Of a stretch of DNA of 6,034 nucleotides, positions 1-5,585 are shown in pieces. The notes below the pieces were generated by a model. That model did no database searches. It was not told the origin of the DNA and saw only the letters and a program-made list of their open reading frames with translations. The DNA comes from Micromonosporaceae bacterium (lineage in GTDB: Bacteria > Actinomycetota > Actinomycetes > Mycobacteriales > Micromonosporaceae): assembly GCA_019689695.1 (NCBI GenBank), contig JADGHA010000281.1, positions 1-6,034 on the forward strand, in the 5' to 3' direction. The translations under genes and the position numbers were made by a program. Position 1 is the first letter of the stretch, and each line of letters opens with the position of its first letter.

Positions 1-1565
1 TGCGCCTGCAGCTGGTCGCCGAGCCCGGCGGGCGCATCCGCGCCGAGCAGCAGGGTAACCAGCTCGCCGCCGCCGCCGAGCATGCGGTCCAGCAGGTCGC
101 GGCAGGTCTGGACGAGATCCCTGCCGATCAGGTGCACCTCCCCCTCCACCAGGGCCAGCACGTCACCGGCCTGGCACCGCCCGGCCACGGTGATCGCCTC
201 CCGGACTGCGTAGCAGACCTCGGCGGACCGGCACGCGCCGGCCGCCTCGGCCATCGCGATCACGTCGTCGGCGAAGCGCCGGCTGGGGTCGCGTACGGCC
301 AGGGCGGCGAGCGCCTGCACCGGCGACCGGGTGGGCACCACGCTGACCTGCACGCCCTCGGCCTCCGCCTCGCCGGCCGCGGCGTTGGCCACCGCCTGGG
401 TGTCCGGGTTGTTGGGCAGCACGACAACCCGCCCGGCGCCGGTGGCCCTGACCGCGGCCAGGACCTCCCTTGTGGACGGATTGGGGCCGACCACGGCCAC
501 ACCCTCGCCGGCGAGCAGCCGGGCCAGGCCGTCCCCCGCGGCCATCACGACCGCGCCCCGGCCATCCGGGTCGACCCGGGGCACCGCCGCGGCCGCGGCT
601 TCGCGCACCGGCGGCAGGTCGGCGCCCACCGGCGGCGGATCGGCCCGCACCAGCGGCGGGTCGGCCGCCGAGGCCGTCTGGTCCTCGAACCGGGTGACCG
701 AGATCCGGTGCGGCCGGCCGGCGGCCACGCCCGCCTCGATCGCCGCCCCGACGTCGTTGACGTGCACGTGCACGTGCCAGGTGCCACCGTCGCCGCCCAC
801 CACCACCAGCGAGTCGCCCAAGCTGGCCAGCTCGCCCTTCAACCGGTCCACCGCGGCCGGCTCGGCGTCCAGCAGGTACTGCACCTCGTACCCGTACTCC
901 GGAGAACCGGACTCGCGCGCGGCAGTGACCGGCCGGCGGAGAGTGACGAACGGAGGCGGCAGCTCCGGCGCGACGCCGGTGACCACTTCGACCAGGGCGT
1001 CAAGCAGGACCACCAGGCCACGCCCGCCGGCGTCGACCACCCCCGCGGCGGCGAGCACCGGCAGCTGTTCGGGGGTGCGCGCGAGCGCCTCGGCCGCGGC
1101 CCGGGCAGCGGCCTGCACCACCACGGCCAGCTCGTCGGAGCCGGTCTGGCGGGCCGCGTCGGCCGCGGCGGACGCGACGGTGAGCACGGTCCCCTCGACC
1201 GGCCGGGCAACCGCCTGCCGCGCGGACGCCGACGCCACGCCCAGCGCCTCGGCCAGCGCCCGGCCGCGCACCTGTTTGCCCGAGAGGCTTCCGGCAAGGC
1301 CGCGCAGCATCTGGGACAGGATCACCCCTGAGTTGCCCCGGGCGCCGAGGAGGGCGCCCCGGGCCATCAGCGGCAGGACATCGCCCTCGGCGCCCGCCAC
1401 GGCCTCCTCGGCGGAGGTCATCGTCAGCACCAGGTTGGTGCCGGTGTCCCCGTCCGGCACCGGGTACACGTTCAGGTCGTCGATCTCCCGCTGGTGCCGG
1501 CGCAGCGCCGCCAACCCGCTCGCGCACCACCGGCGCAGGGCGGCGTCGTCCAGGCGCTCCAGCAC
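1..1565 (-). CDS. DhaL/DAK2-domain kinase-like protein (FakA/YloV family), C-terminus cut by window edge
   Basis: 521 residues are visible; family members are usually about 530-560, so only a short C-terminal piece is missing. The N-terminal DhaL (DAK2) nucleotide-binding domain carries NVYPVPDGDTGTN at residues 32-44, with the Asp residues (38, 40) expected to hold Mg-ATP. GARGNSGVILSQ follows at 74-85, PVEGTVLTV at 122-130 and AAGVVDAGGRG at 173-183. A middle domain has HVHVHVND at about 264-271, where FakA-type proteins bind zinc. A proline-rich linker (about 300-330) leads to a C-terminal Dak1_2-like domain with a GPNPST motif and VVVLPNNPDT. By family the role would be ATP-dependent phosphorylation of a fatty acid carried by a FakB partner, but no FakB gene is visible here, so the substrate is inference. 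The GTG start is set by an in-frame TAG four codons upstream; the SD is weak (AGTAGG). It probably shares a transcript with the SDR gene 36 bp upstream. In actinobacteria recG normally follows. Confidence 0.92.
   Translation of the reverse strand, partial: MLERLDDAALRRWCASGLAALRRHQREIDDLNVYPVPDGDTGTNLVLTMTSAEEAVAGAEGDVLPLMARGALLGARGNSGVILSQMLRGLAGSLSGKQVRGRALAEALGVASASARQAVARPVEGTVLTVASAAADAARQTGSDELAVVVQAAARAAAEALARTPEQLPVLAAAGVVDAGGRGLVVLLDALVEVVTGVAPELPPPFVTLRRPVTAARESGSPEYGYEVQYLLDAEPAAVDRLKGELASLGDSLVVVGGDGGTWHVHVHVNDVGAAIEAGVAAGRPHRISVTRFEDQTASAADPPLVRADPPPVGADLPPVREAAAAAVPRVDPDGRGAVVMAAGDGLARLLAGEGVAVVGPNPSTREVLAAVRATGAGRVVVLPNNPDTQAVANAAAGEAEAEGVQVSVVPTRSPVQALAALAVRDPSRRFADDVIAMAEAAGACRSAEVCYAVREAITVAGRCQAGDVLALVEGEVHLIGRDLVQTCRDLLDRMLGGGGELVTLLLGADAPAGLGDQLQA
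603..665 (-). repeat. Three 21-bp units coding for a proline-rich heptad repeat
   Basis: Inside the DhaL-family gene, residues 301-321 read ADPPLVR, ADPPPVG, ADLPPVR. These are three consecutive seven-residue units encoded by near-identical 21-bp stretches. They lie in the linker between the middle and C-terminal domains, where sequence is weakly constrained. This looks like a small in-frame tandem duplication that lengthened a flexible linker. Confidence 0.75.
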
Positions 1566-1601
1566 GCCAGAAGCCTACTGGCGCGCACCGACACCGGCAG
1601 G

Positions 1602-2531
1602 TCAGCGCATCGCGCTGGCGACCAGCCGAAGGCCCTCGCGGTAGCTCGGCACGGCCGGCGTCCAGCCCAGCTCCCGCTTGGCCTTGGCGTTGGAGACCCG
1701 CATCGAGGTGGAGATGATGGCGTGCAGGTACGGGATGGCCCGGAAGACCCAGCCGGGCAGCCGGCGCGGCCGCGGCGCACCCAGCTCGGCCGCCAGGGTG
1801 TCCACGTAGTCGGCGAAGCGCACCGGCTCGTCGTCGACGATGTTGTACGCCTGGCCGGGGCGGCCCTTCTCCAGGGCGGCCACGGTCGCGGCAGCGGCGT
1901 CGTCCAGGTAGATGAAGTTGCCGAAGCCGCCGCCGGAGGTGGGCACCGCCAGGCGCCGGCGGCGGACCGCGTTGACGATCATCCGGGTGAAGGCGTCCTG
2001 GCCGTAGAAGAAGCCGTACCGCATGGAGATGCCCTCGATCTCGTCGGCCGTGAACACCTGCTCCTCGTTGGAGCGCAGCGCCGCCACGACCGTCCCGAGC
2101 GTGCCGGGGATCGGCTCCCCGAACGGCGCGTCCTCGGTGATCACGCGCGGTCCGTGGTCCCGGTAGCCGTACCCGAAGACGATCGACTGGGTGATGAACC
2201 GGTGGGCGCCGACGGCCCGGGCCGCCTCCAGCAGGTGCGCCGTTCCGGTGGTACGCAGGGCGTTGGTGCCCAGCCGGGCCTGGCGGATCTTGGTGGTGCC
2301 GAGGTTGGTCAGCTGGTGCACGACCGCGTCGGCCGCCACGCCGCGCAGGGCGGCCAGCAGGTCCCCCCGGTCCATCACGTCGGCGACCACCACCTCGGCG
2401 CCGGCGTTGCGCAACCGCTCGGCGTTGGCCGCGCTGCGGGTGATCCCGACCACCTGGTGTCCGGCGGCGATGAGCTGCCGGGTCAGTGGCGTTCCGACGG
2501 CGCCCGAGGCGCCGGCGAGCAGTACCCTCAT
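1602..2531 (-). CDS. Atypical SDR / NAD-dependent epimerase-like protein
   Basis: 309 residues with a Rossmann fold. The N-terminal MRVLLAGASGAVG has the glycine-rich GxxGxxG dinucleotide motif at residues 7-13. GITRS at about 29-33 follows the second strand, and its Arg would favour NADP(H) (inference). An acidic ADVMD is at about 50-54 and VVHQLTN at about 70-76. A Ser (116, in FITQS) sits where extended SDRs keep the catalytic Ser, but there is no YxxxK pair; the equivalent stretch reads ALRSNEEQV (about 151-159). The C-terminal half (MRYGFFYG, FIYLDDAA, AYNIVDDEPV, KRELGWTP) matches the extended/atypical SDR substrate domain. I chose the ATG at 2531 because GGAGG lies 4 nt upstream and the Rossmann strand begins there; a longer in-frame start at 2594 would add 21 unstructured residues. 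The gene is divergent from rpmB and 36 bp upstream of the DhaL gene. The substrate cannot be told from sequence. Confidence 0.88.
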   Translation of the reverse strand: MRVLLAGASGAVGTPLTRQLIAAGHQVVGITRSAANAERLRNAGAEVVVADVMDRGDLLAALRGVAADAVVHQLTNLGTTKIRQARLGTNALRTTGTAHLLEAARAVGAHRFITQSIVFGYGYRDHGPRVITEDAPFGEPIPGTLGTVVAALRSNEEQVFTADEIEGISMRYGFFYGQDAFTRMIVNAVRRRRLAVPTSGGGFGNFIYLDDAAAATVAALEKGRPGQAYNIVDDEPVRFADYVDTLAAELGAPRPRRLPGWVFRAIPYLHAIISTSMRVSNAKAKRELGWTPAVPSYREGLRLVASAMR

Positions 2532-2631
2532 GGTTCCTCCATTCCTGGGTCTCACCGGTGTGGACGCGGTACCCGCCGCGGGTGTGACCGCCACCGGTTG
2601 TGACGCCCGGCACCCTGCGGACCCACCCTGG

Positions 2632-2662
2632 TTGGCTGCCCAGCCGCCGGATCAGGTAACCT
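2632..2662 (+). promoter_or_regulatory. Possible rpmB promoter (-35 TTGGCT, -10 TAACCT)
   Basis: TTGGCT at 2632-2637 and TAACCT at 2657-2662 resemble the actinobacterial housekeeping consensus (TTGAC and TANNNT). The 19-bp spacer is slightly long. This would give rpmB a leader of roughly 85-90 nt. It was assigned by eye in very GC-rich DNA, where TAACCT stands out. Confidence 0.3.
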
Positions 2663-2745
2663 TCTCGGGTTGCCGGCCGATGAAGCTTGTCGGAGCCGGC
2701 CGCAGTGTGGCGCTTCCCGGCGTCGGTGACGTCGGTGATCTGACG

Positions 2746-2750
2746 AGGAG
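2746..2750 (+). promoter_or_regulatory. rpmB ribosome binding site
   Basis: AGGAG, 6 nt upstream of the GTG at 2757, fixes the rpmB start. The resulting protein begins directly with the L28 family sequence MASVCDICG. Confidence 0.8.
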
Positions 2751-2756
2751 ACTCCC

Positions 2757-2948
2757 GTGGCCAGCGTGTGTGACATCTGTGGCAAGAAGCCAGGCTTTGG
2801 TCACAATGTGTCCCACTCGCACCGGCGGACGAACCGGCGCTGGAACCCGAACATCCAGACGGTGCGCACCCCGGCGGGTGGTGGCACCACCAAGAAGCTC
2901 AACGTCTGCACCTCGTGCATCAAGGCCGGCAAGGTCGTCCGCGCCTGA
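2757..2948 (+). CDS. rpmB: 50S ribosomal protein L28, zinc-binding (C+) form
   Basis: 63 residues, the usual size for short actinobacterial L28. It is a structural protein of the large ribosomal subunit. The family signature is clear: VCDICGKKPGFGHNVSHS at 4-21, RRWNPNIQTVR at 27-37 and KKLNVCTSCIKAGKV at 46-60. Cys5, Cys8, Cys51 and Cys54 form two CxxC pairs expected to bind one zinc ion, so this is the C+ paralogue. Actinobacteria often keep a second, cysteine-free L28 elsewhere for zinc starvation; none is visible here. The start is GTG, preceded by AGGAG. It is a single-gene transcript flanked by the divergent SDR gene and the convergent GNAT gene. Confidence 0.97.
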   Translation: MASVCDICGKKPGFGHNVSHSHRRTNRRWNPNIQTVRTPAGGGTTKKLNVCTSCIKAGKVVRA

Positions 2949-2993
2949 GCCCGGCCCGCCACCGGCCGTGCCGTACCGGTCCCGCCGCCGGGC
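2949..2993 (+). terminator. GC-rich nested hairpin after rpmB (candidate terminator)
   Basis: Directly after the rpmB stop codon, GCCCGGC (2949-2955) can pair with GCCGGGC (2987-2993). The loop holds a second hairpin, ACCGG (2961-2965) with CCGGT (2976-2980). There is no U-tract, as is common for actinobacterial terminators. It lies in the gap between convergent genes, so it could serve both strands. Confidence 0.4.
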
Positions 2994-3009
2994 AGGCCCG
3001 GCCGGGCCT
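2994..3009. repeat. 16-bp perfect palindrome touching the GNAT stop codon
   Basis: AGGCCCGGCCGGGCCT reads the same on both strands. Its last base is the first plus-strand base of the GNAT stop codon (3009-3011). It has no loop, so as RNA it would not fold tightly alone. It probably contributes to the termination region between rpmB and the acetyltransferase gene, or reflects GC-rich composition. Confidence 0.5.
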
Positions 3010-3479
3010 CACAGGTCGCGGCCGAGGCTGATGCAGCCCGGGTGATCCCGGTAGTAGCCGAAGTTCGGGATGCGCCGGTAGCCCACGGACTCGTAGAGCC
3101 TGATCGCCTCCTGCTGGCGGTCACCGGTCTCCAGCACGGCCCTGCGCCGCCCGTGCTCCCGAGCCGAACGCTCGACCGTGCCCAGCACCGCCCGTGCCAG
3201 CCCCCGACCGCGCACGTGCGGCGCGGTGTACATCCGCTTGATCTCCGCGGTCGTGCCGTCCTCGCCGTGGCTGCGCCAGGCGCCGCAGGCCACCGGCTCC
3301 CCGTCGAGGTACGCCACGAAGAAGCAGCCGTTCGGGGGCTCGAAGTCTGCCGGGTCCACCGGCGTCGCGTCGCCCTCCCCGTCGCCGTACCGCTCGGCCA
3401 GGTCGGCCATCGCCGCCTTCACCAGCAGCTGCGCGTCGGGGGCCAGGTAACCGGTACGCCTGATGTCGAGCCTTTCCAC
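3009..3479 (-). CDS. GNAT family N-acetyltransferase
   Basis: 156 residues, the standard single-domain GNAT length; it transfers an acetyl group from acetyl-CoA to an unidentified amine. NGCFFVAYLDGEPVACGAWR at about 50-69 gives the central strands. AEIKRMYTAP at about 78-87 precedes the acetyl-CoA pyrophosphate loop VRGRGLARAV (89-98), with the RxxGxG/A pattern (R90, G93, A95). The C-terminal LETGDRQQEAIRLYESVGY is the usual helix-strand end of this subfamily. The start is GTG at 3479, 16 nt after the thiL stop. The SD is poor, and an AGGTGA overlaps the end of thiL too far upstream to fit well, so translation may depend on coupling to thiL. In mycobacteria the equivalent place holds ung; here the acetyltransferase sits between thiL and rpmB. 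The substrate is unknown. Confidence 0.92.
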   Translation of the reverse strand: MERLDIRRTGYLAPDAQLLVKAAMADLAERYGDGEGDATPVDPADFEPPNGCFFVAYLDGEPVACGAWRSHGEDGTTAEIKRMYTAPHVRGRGLARAVLGTVERSAREHGRRRAVLETGDRQQEAIRLYESVGYRRIPNFGYYRDHPGCISLGRDL

Positions 3480-3495
3480 CCGGCAAGCGTACGGC

Positions 3496-4434
3496 TCACC
3501 TGAAGTGGTCCCAGCCGGGCCGGCCGGCGTACGGGCGGCCGTCCACCGTCACCCCGCTCCCCTCGACCACCGTGCCGATCGCTCGCCACTGCGGCGGCAG
3601 CGCCACGCCGTCCGGGAAGGTGGCGGCGAGGGCGTGGTCGTCACCACCGGCCAGGATCCAGTCGTACGGGTCGACGCCGAGCGCCGAGGCGGCGTCCCGC
3701 ATCGGGTCCGGAACCTCGAAGGCGTCGCGCACCAGGTCGATGCCGACGGTGCTGGCGGCGGCGATGTGGCCCAGGTCGGCCACCAGCCCGTCGGATATGT
3801 CGATCATGGCGGTGGCACCGAGCCGCGCCGCCTCGGGGCCGGCCTGGTACGGCACCACCGGCCGCCGGTACGCGTCGACCAGCAGTTTCGGCGAGCGGAA
3901 CCCGCGAGACAGCACCGTGTACCCGGCGGCGGCGTACCCCAGCCGGCCGGCCAGCGCCACCCGGTCGCCGGGTCGGGCCCCACCGCGGAGCACCGGCTGC
4001 TCGCCGCACAAATCGCCGAGCGCGGTCACGGCGAGGGTGAGCGTCGGGCTGGCCGACACGTCACCGCCCACCACGCTCGCCCCGACCAGGGCCGCCTCCT
4101 CGGCGAGCCCGTCGGCGAGCTGCTCGGCCCAGCCGACGTCCAGGTCGGGTGGGGCACACAGGGCGACCACCAGCGCGGTCGGCACCGCGCCCATCGCCGC
4201 CACGTCGGCCAGGTTCGCCGCGGCCGCCCGGTGCCCGACGTCCGCCGGCCGGGACCAGTCCCGCCGGAAGTGCCGCCCGTCGACCAGCACGTCGGTGGTG
4301 ACCACGACGCGGCCGTCCGGCGCCGCTACCACGGCGGCGTCGTCGCCGGGGCCGAGCAGGCAGCTCGGGCCGCCGGAGAACCGGGCGGTGATGCGGCGGA
4401 TGAGCCCGAACTCCCCGGTCTCCGCCACGCTCAT
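3496..4434 (-). CDS. thiL: Thiamine-monophosphate kinase
   Basis: 312 residues, typical for ThiL, which phosphorylates thiamine monophosphate with ATP to thiamine pyrophosphate in the last step of the pathway (cytosolic). It is a PurM/AIR synthase-like fold. LGPGDDAAVV at about 27-36 and TTDVLVDGRHF at about 46-56 carry the metal and nucleotide ligands. NLADVAAMGA is at about 74-83, VVGGDVS at about 120-126, DISDGLVADL at about 211-220 and GGDDHAL at about 262-268. The last motif is usually GGEDYEL or GGEDHAL, so E-to-D is a mild variation. The ATG start follows a strong AGGAGG (4441-4446) with 6-nt spacing. It leads a likely operon with the GNAT gene and is divergent from the RAM/DUF3515 pair. 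I see no TPP riboswitch upstream. Confidence 0.97.
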   Translation of the reverse strand: MSVAETGEFGLIRRITARFSGGPSCLLGPGDDAAVVAAPDGRVVVTTDVLVDGRHFRRDWSRPADVGHRAAAANLADVAAMGAVPTALVVALCAPPDLDVGWAEQLADGLAEEAALVGASVVGGDVSASPTLTLAVTALGDLCGEQPVLRGGARPGDRVALAGRLGYAAAGYTVLSRGFRSPKLLVDAYRRPVVPYQAGPEAARLGATAMIDISDGLVADLGHIAAASTVGIDLVRDAFEVPDPMRDAASALGVDPYDWILAGGDDHALAATFPDGVALPPQWRAIGTVVEGSGVTVDGRPYAGRPGWDHFR

Positions 4435-4623
4435 CGGAGCCCTCCTCCCGGTTGCGCGAGCAGAGCGCGACGCCGACCGATCTCCACAGTCACGGGAATC
4501 CAGGTAAGCTCTGCCATCGATTGAGCACGCTCCGTACGGTAGTTTTCACGGGCAAGCCGCTGGCCGCGGCCGAAGTGGTTGTCTGAGGGCTGGCATGCGG
4601 GTCGAGCTGATTAGGAGTAGGTC
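4435..4623. promoter_or_regulatory. Divergent intergenic region between thiL and the RAM-domain gene
   Basis: This 189-bp gap must contain promoters for both thiL (minus) and the RAM/DUF3515 pair (plus). Strong SD sequences lie at both ends: AGGAGG for thiL at 4441-4446 and AGGAG for the RAM gene at 4613-4617. The middle (about 4495-4550) is less GC-rich than its surroundings and has TANNNT-like stretches such as TAAGCT at 4505-4510. However, no -35/-10 pair with normal spacing is convincing, so no precise promoter is called. Confidence 0.5.
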
Positions 4624-4857
4624 GTGGTCCAGGCGTACATCCTCATCCAGACTGAGGTCGGAAAGGCGCGTGACGTGGCCGCGGCGATCCGCGATATTCC
4701 CGGGGTGGTCCGGGTCGACGCCGTGACCGGCCCGTACGATGTGGTCGTGTTGACCGAGGCCCGCAGTGTGGACGAGCTGGGCAAGATGATCGTCAGCAAG
4801 GTGCAGCTGGTGCCCGGCATCACCCGCACGCTGACCTGTTCGGTGGTGCACCTGTAG
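4624..4857 (+). CDS. Stand-alone Lrp/AsnC ligand-binding (RAM) domain protein
   Basis: 77 residues, about half of a full Lrp/AsnC regulator. It contains only the C-terminal RAM (regulation of amino acid metabolism) domain, with a beta-alpha-beta-beta-alpha-beta pattern: AYILIQTEV at 4-12, helix KARDVAAAIRDI at 14-25, VVRVDAVTGPYDVVVLTEA at 28-46, helix VDELGKMIVSKV at 49-60 and TRTLTCSVVHL at 67-77. No helix-turn-helix is encoded upstream, so it should not bind DNA alone. Family members form oligomers that bind small ligands, often amino acids, at the subunit interface. The GTG start has AGGAG 6 nt upstream (4613-4617). The stop TAG is immediately followed by the next gene's GTG. Its partner, if any, is not evident. 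The neighbours suggest co-expression with the DUF3515 protein. Confidence 0.92.
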   Translation: MVQAYILIQTEVGKARDVAAAIRDIPGVVRVDAVTGPYDVVVLTEARSVDELGKMIVSKVQLVPGITRTLTCSVVHL

Positions 4858-5418
4858 GTGGCCGACGAGGTAACCCGCCAGGCCGCCCGGCTGGCGACCA
4901 TCGTCACCGTGCCCGTGGTGCTGCTCGTCGGCGTACTCGTCTTCGTCCTGCTCGGGGGCGCGGACGGCGGTGGCGGCGAGGCGGCCGCGTCGCCGAGCCC
5001 GCACCCCCAGGCGACCGGGCCGGTCGAGATGCCCACGCGGAAGCTGACCACCCGCCAGGAGACGGTCTGCCGCGCCCTGCTCTCCCAGCTGCCCCAGGCG
5101 ATCCGGGACCGGGCACAGCGCCCGGTCACCGCCGGCGCCGAGCAGAACGCGGCGTACGGCGACCCGCCGATCACCCTCGCCTGCGGCACCACGGTCCCAT
5201 CCTTGCCGCCCACCGCCACCGTGCTCCGGCTGGACAGTGTCTGCTGGTACGCGACGACGGGGCCGACCGGGTCGGTGTGGACCACGCTGGACCGGGAGGT
5301 CCCGGTCACCGTGACCATGCCGGCCAGCTACGAGCAGCCCGGCCAGTGGGTGATCGAGTTCTCCGCGCCGGTGGCCGCGGCGGTGCCGTCCGCCAAGGCG
5401 CCCTACGGCTGCGGCTGA
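4858..5418 (+). CDS. DUF3515 family membrane-anchored extracytoplasmic protein
   Basis: 186 residues of unknown function, conserved in actinobacteria next to ddl and thiL. A short charged N-terminus (MADEVTRQAAR) is followed by one hydrophobic segment at about 12-32, a Gly/Ala/Ser/Pro-rich linker (about 33-58) and a globular domain facing outside (topology inferred). Four cysteines, C71, C109, C129 and C185, all lie in the outer domain and could form two disulfides. No lipobox is present, so I expect a signal anchor or uncleaved/Sec-cleaved signal rather than a lipoprotein. The GTG start touches the stop of the preceding RAM gene (0 bp), with no good SD, which implies translational coupling. 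This start keeps the charged residues ahead of the membrane segment. The next gene, ddl, is convergent. Function is unknown; the location suggests cell-envelope work (inference). Confidence 0.88.
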   Translation: MADEVTRQAARLATIVTVPVVLLVGVLVFVLLGGADGGGGEAAASPSPHPQATGPVEMPTRKLTTRQETVCRALLSQLPQAIRDRAQRPVTAGAEQNAAYGDPPITLACGTTVPSLPPTATVLRLDSVCWYATTGPTGSVWTTLDREVPVTVTMPASYEQPGQWVIEFSAPVAAAVPSAKAPYGCG

Positions 5419-5585
5419 CCCGACCCCTCACCCTTCACCGTCACCCGGCTTCCGTCGTCAGCCCGCTTCCGTCGATCTAGGAGTTGTTGGGGGTATAAGC
5501 CCGGCAAAACGGGCCCACAACTCCTAGATCGACGATGCGGAGGGCTGGCACGCTGGGGGCTAGCGCTGGGGGCTAGCGCTGCGGG
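5419..5585. other. Convergent intergenic region with palindromic element and tandem repeats
   Basis: This 167-bp gap lies between the ends of the DUF3515 gene and ddl. It holds a 10-bp direct repeat (GCTTCCGTCG at 5448-5457 and 5465-5474), a long inverted repeat (5470-5534) and a 13-bp tandem repeat array (from 5551). The tetranucleotide CTAG, normally rare, occurs five times between 5477 and 5589. No coding sequence was recognised in it. Confidence 0.7.
5470..5534. repeat. 18-bp perfect inverted repeat with 29-nt spacer (MITE/REP-like palindrome or bidirectional terminator)
   Basis: The left arm CGTCGATCTAGGAGTTGT (5470-5487) is exactly the reverse complement of the right arm ACAACTCCTAGATCGACG (5517-5534). 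The 29-nt spacer contains a second hairpin, GCCCG (5499-5503) with CGGGC (5510-5514) around a GCAAAA loop. Outside the arms, CCGC (5463-5466) and GCGG (5537-5540) could extend the stem past a small mismatch. The arms are much less GC-rich than the surroundings. The position between convergent genes fits a two-way terminator; the clean symmetry and distinct composition also fit a small non-autonomous repeat element. No U-tract follows on either strand. Confidence 0.9.

Larger units (their letters stand above)
2532..2756. promoter_or_regulatory. Divergent intergenic region between the SDR gene and rpmB
   Basis: This 225-bp gap must hold promoters for both directions. It contains a 15-bp imperfect direct repeat (2553-2567 and 2592-2606, 12 of 15 identical, beginning CACCGGT). 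It also contains a hairpin-capable inverted repeat at 2566-2591 (GCGGT ACCCGC / GCGGGT, 3-nt bulge, ACCGC), a possible rpmB promoter and a tandem 9-bp duplication just before the rpmB SD. I see no convincing promoter for the SDR gene and no obvious Zur-type operator. Confidence 0.55.

Noticed and set aside
761..776. Alternating purine-pyrimidine run (CGTGCA repeats), possible Z-DNA
   Set aside because: Fully explained by Val-His codons of the conserved HVHVH motif in the DhaL-family protein.
331..1644. Long open frame (437 codons) on the plus strand
   Set aside because: Low-complexity Ala/Arg/Ser/Thr translation antisense to the DhaL gene, with no recognisable motif.
2532..2594. Upstream in-frame start for the SDR gene adding 21 residues
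   Set aside because: The extension is unstructured, has no SD and pushes the Rossmann strand inward; GGAGG just before the ATG at 2531 decides the start.
1494..2603. Plus-strand open frame antisense to the SDR gene
   Set aside because: His/Gly/Arg-rich nonsense composition; the minus strand encodes a clear Rossmann protein.
1000..2613. Long open frame (537 codons) on the minus strand spanning the SDR and DhaL genes
   Set aside because: Its translation is Arg/Gly/Pro-rich with no family motif. The SDR and DhaL frames with clear domain motifs occupy the same DNA, so this is a GC-bias shadow.
3463..4524. Plus-strand open frame antisense to thiL
   Set aside because: The opposite strand encodes all ThiL motifs; this frame has none.
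4521..4545. Promoter for the RAM gene (TTGAGC with TAGTTT)
   Set aside because: The 13-bp spacing is too short for a normal sigma-70-type promoter.
4435..4623. Possible TPP riboswitch upstream of thiL
   Set aside because: I could not find the conserved CTGAGA-type thi-box core on the minus strand, and thiL is usually not riboswitch-controlled.
5448..5474. 10-bp direct repeat GCTTCCGTCG as a target-site duplication of the palindrome
   Set aside because: Both copies lie on the left side of the element, so they do not flank it as a target duplication would.
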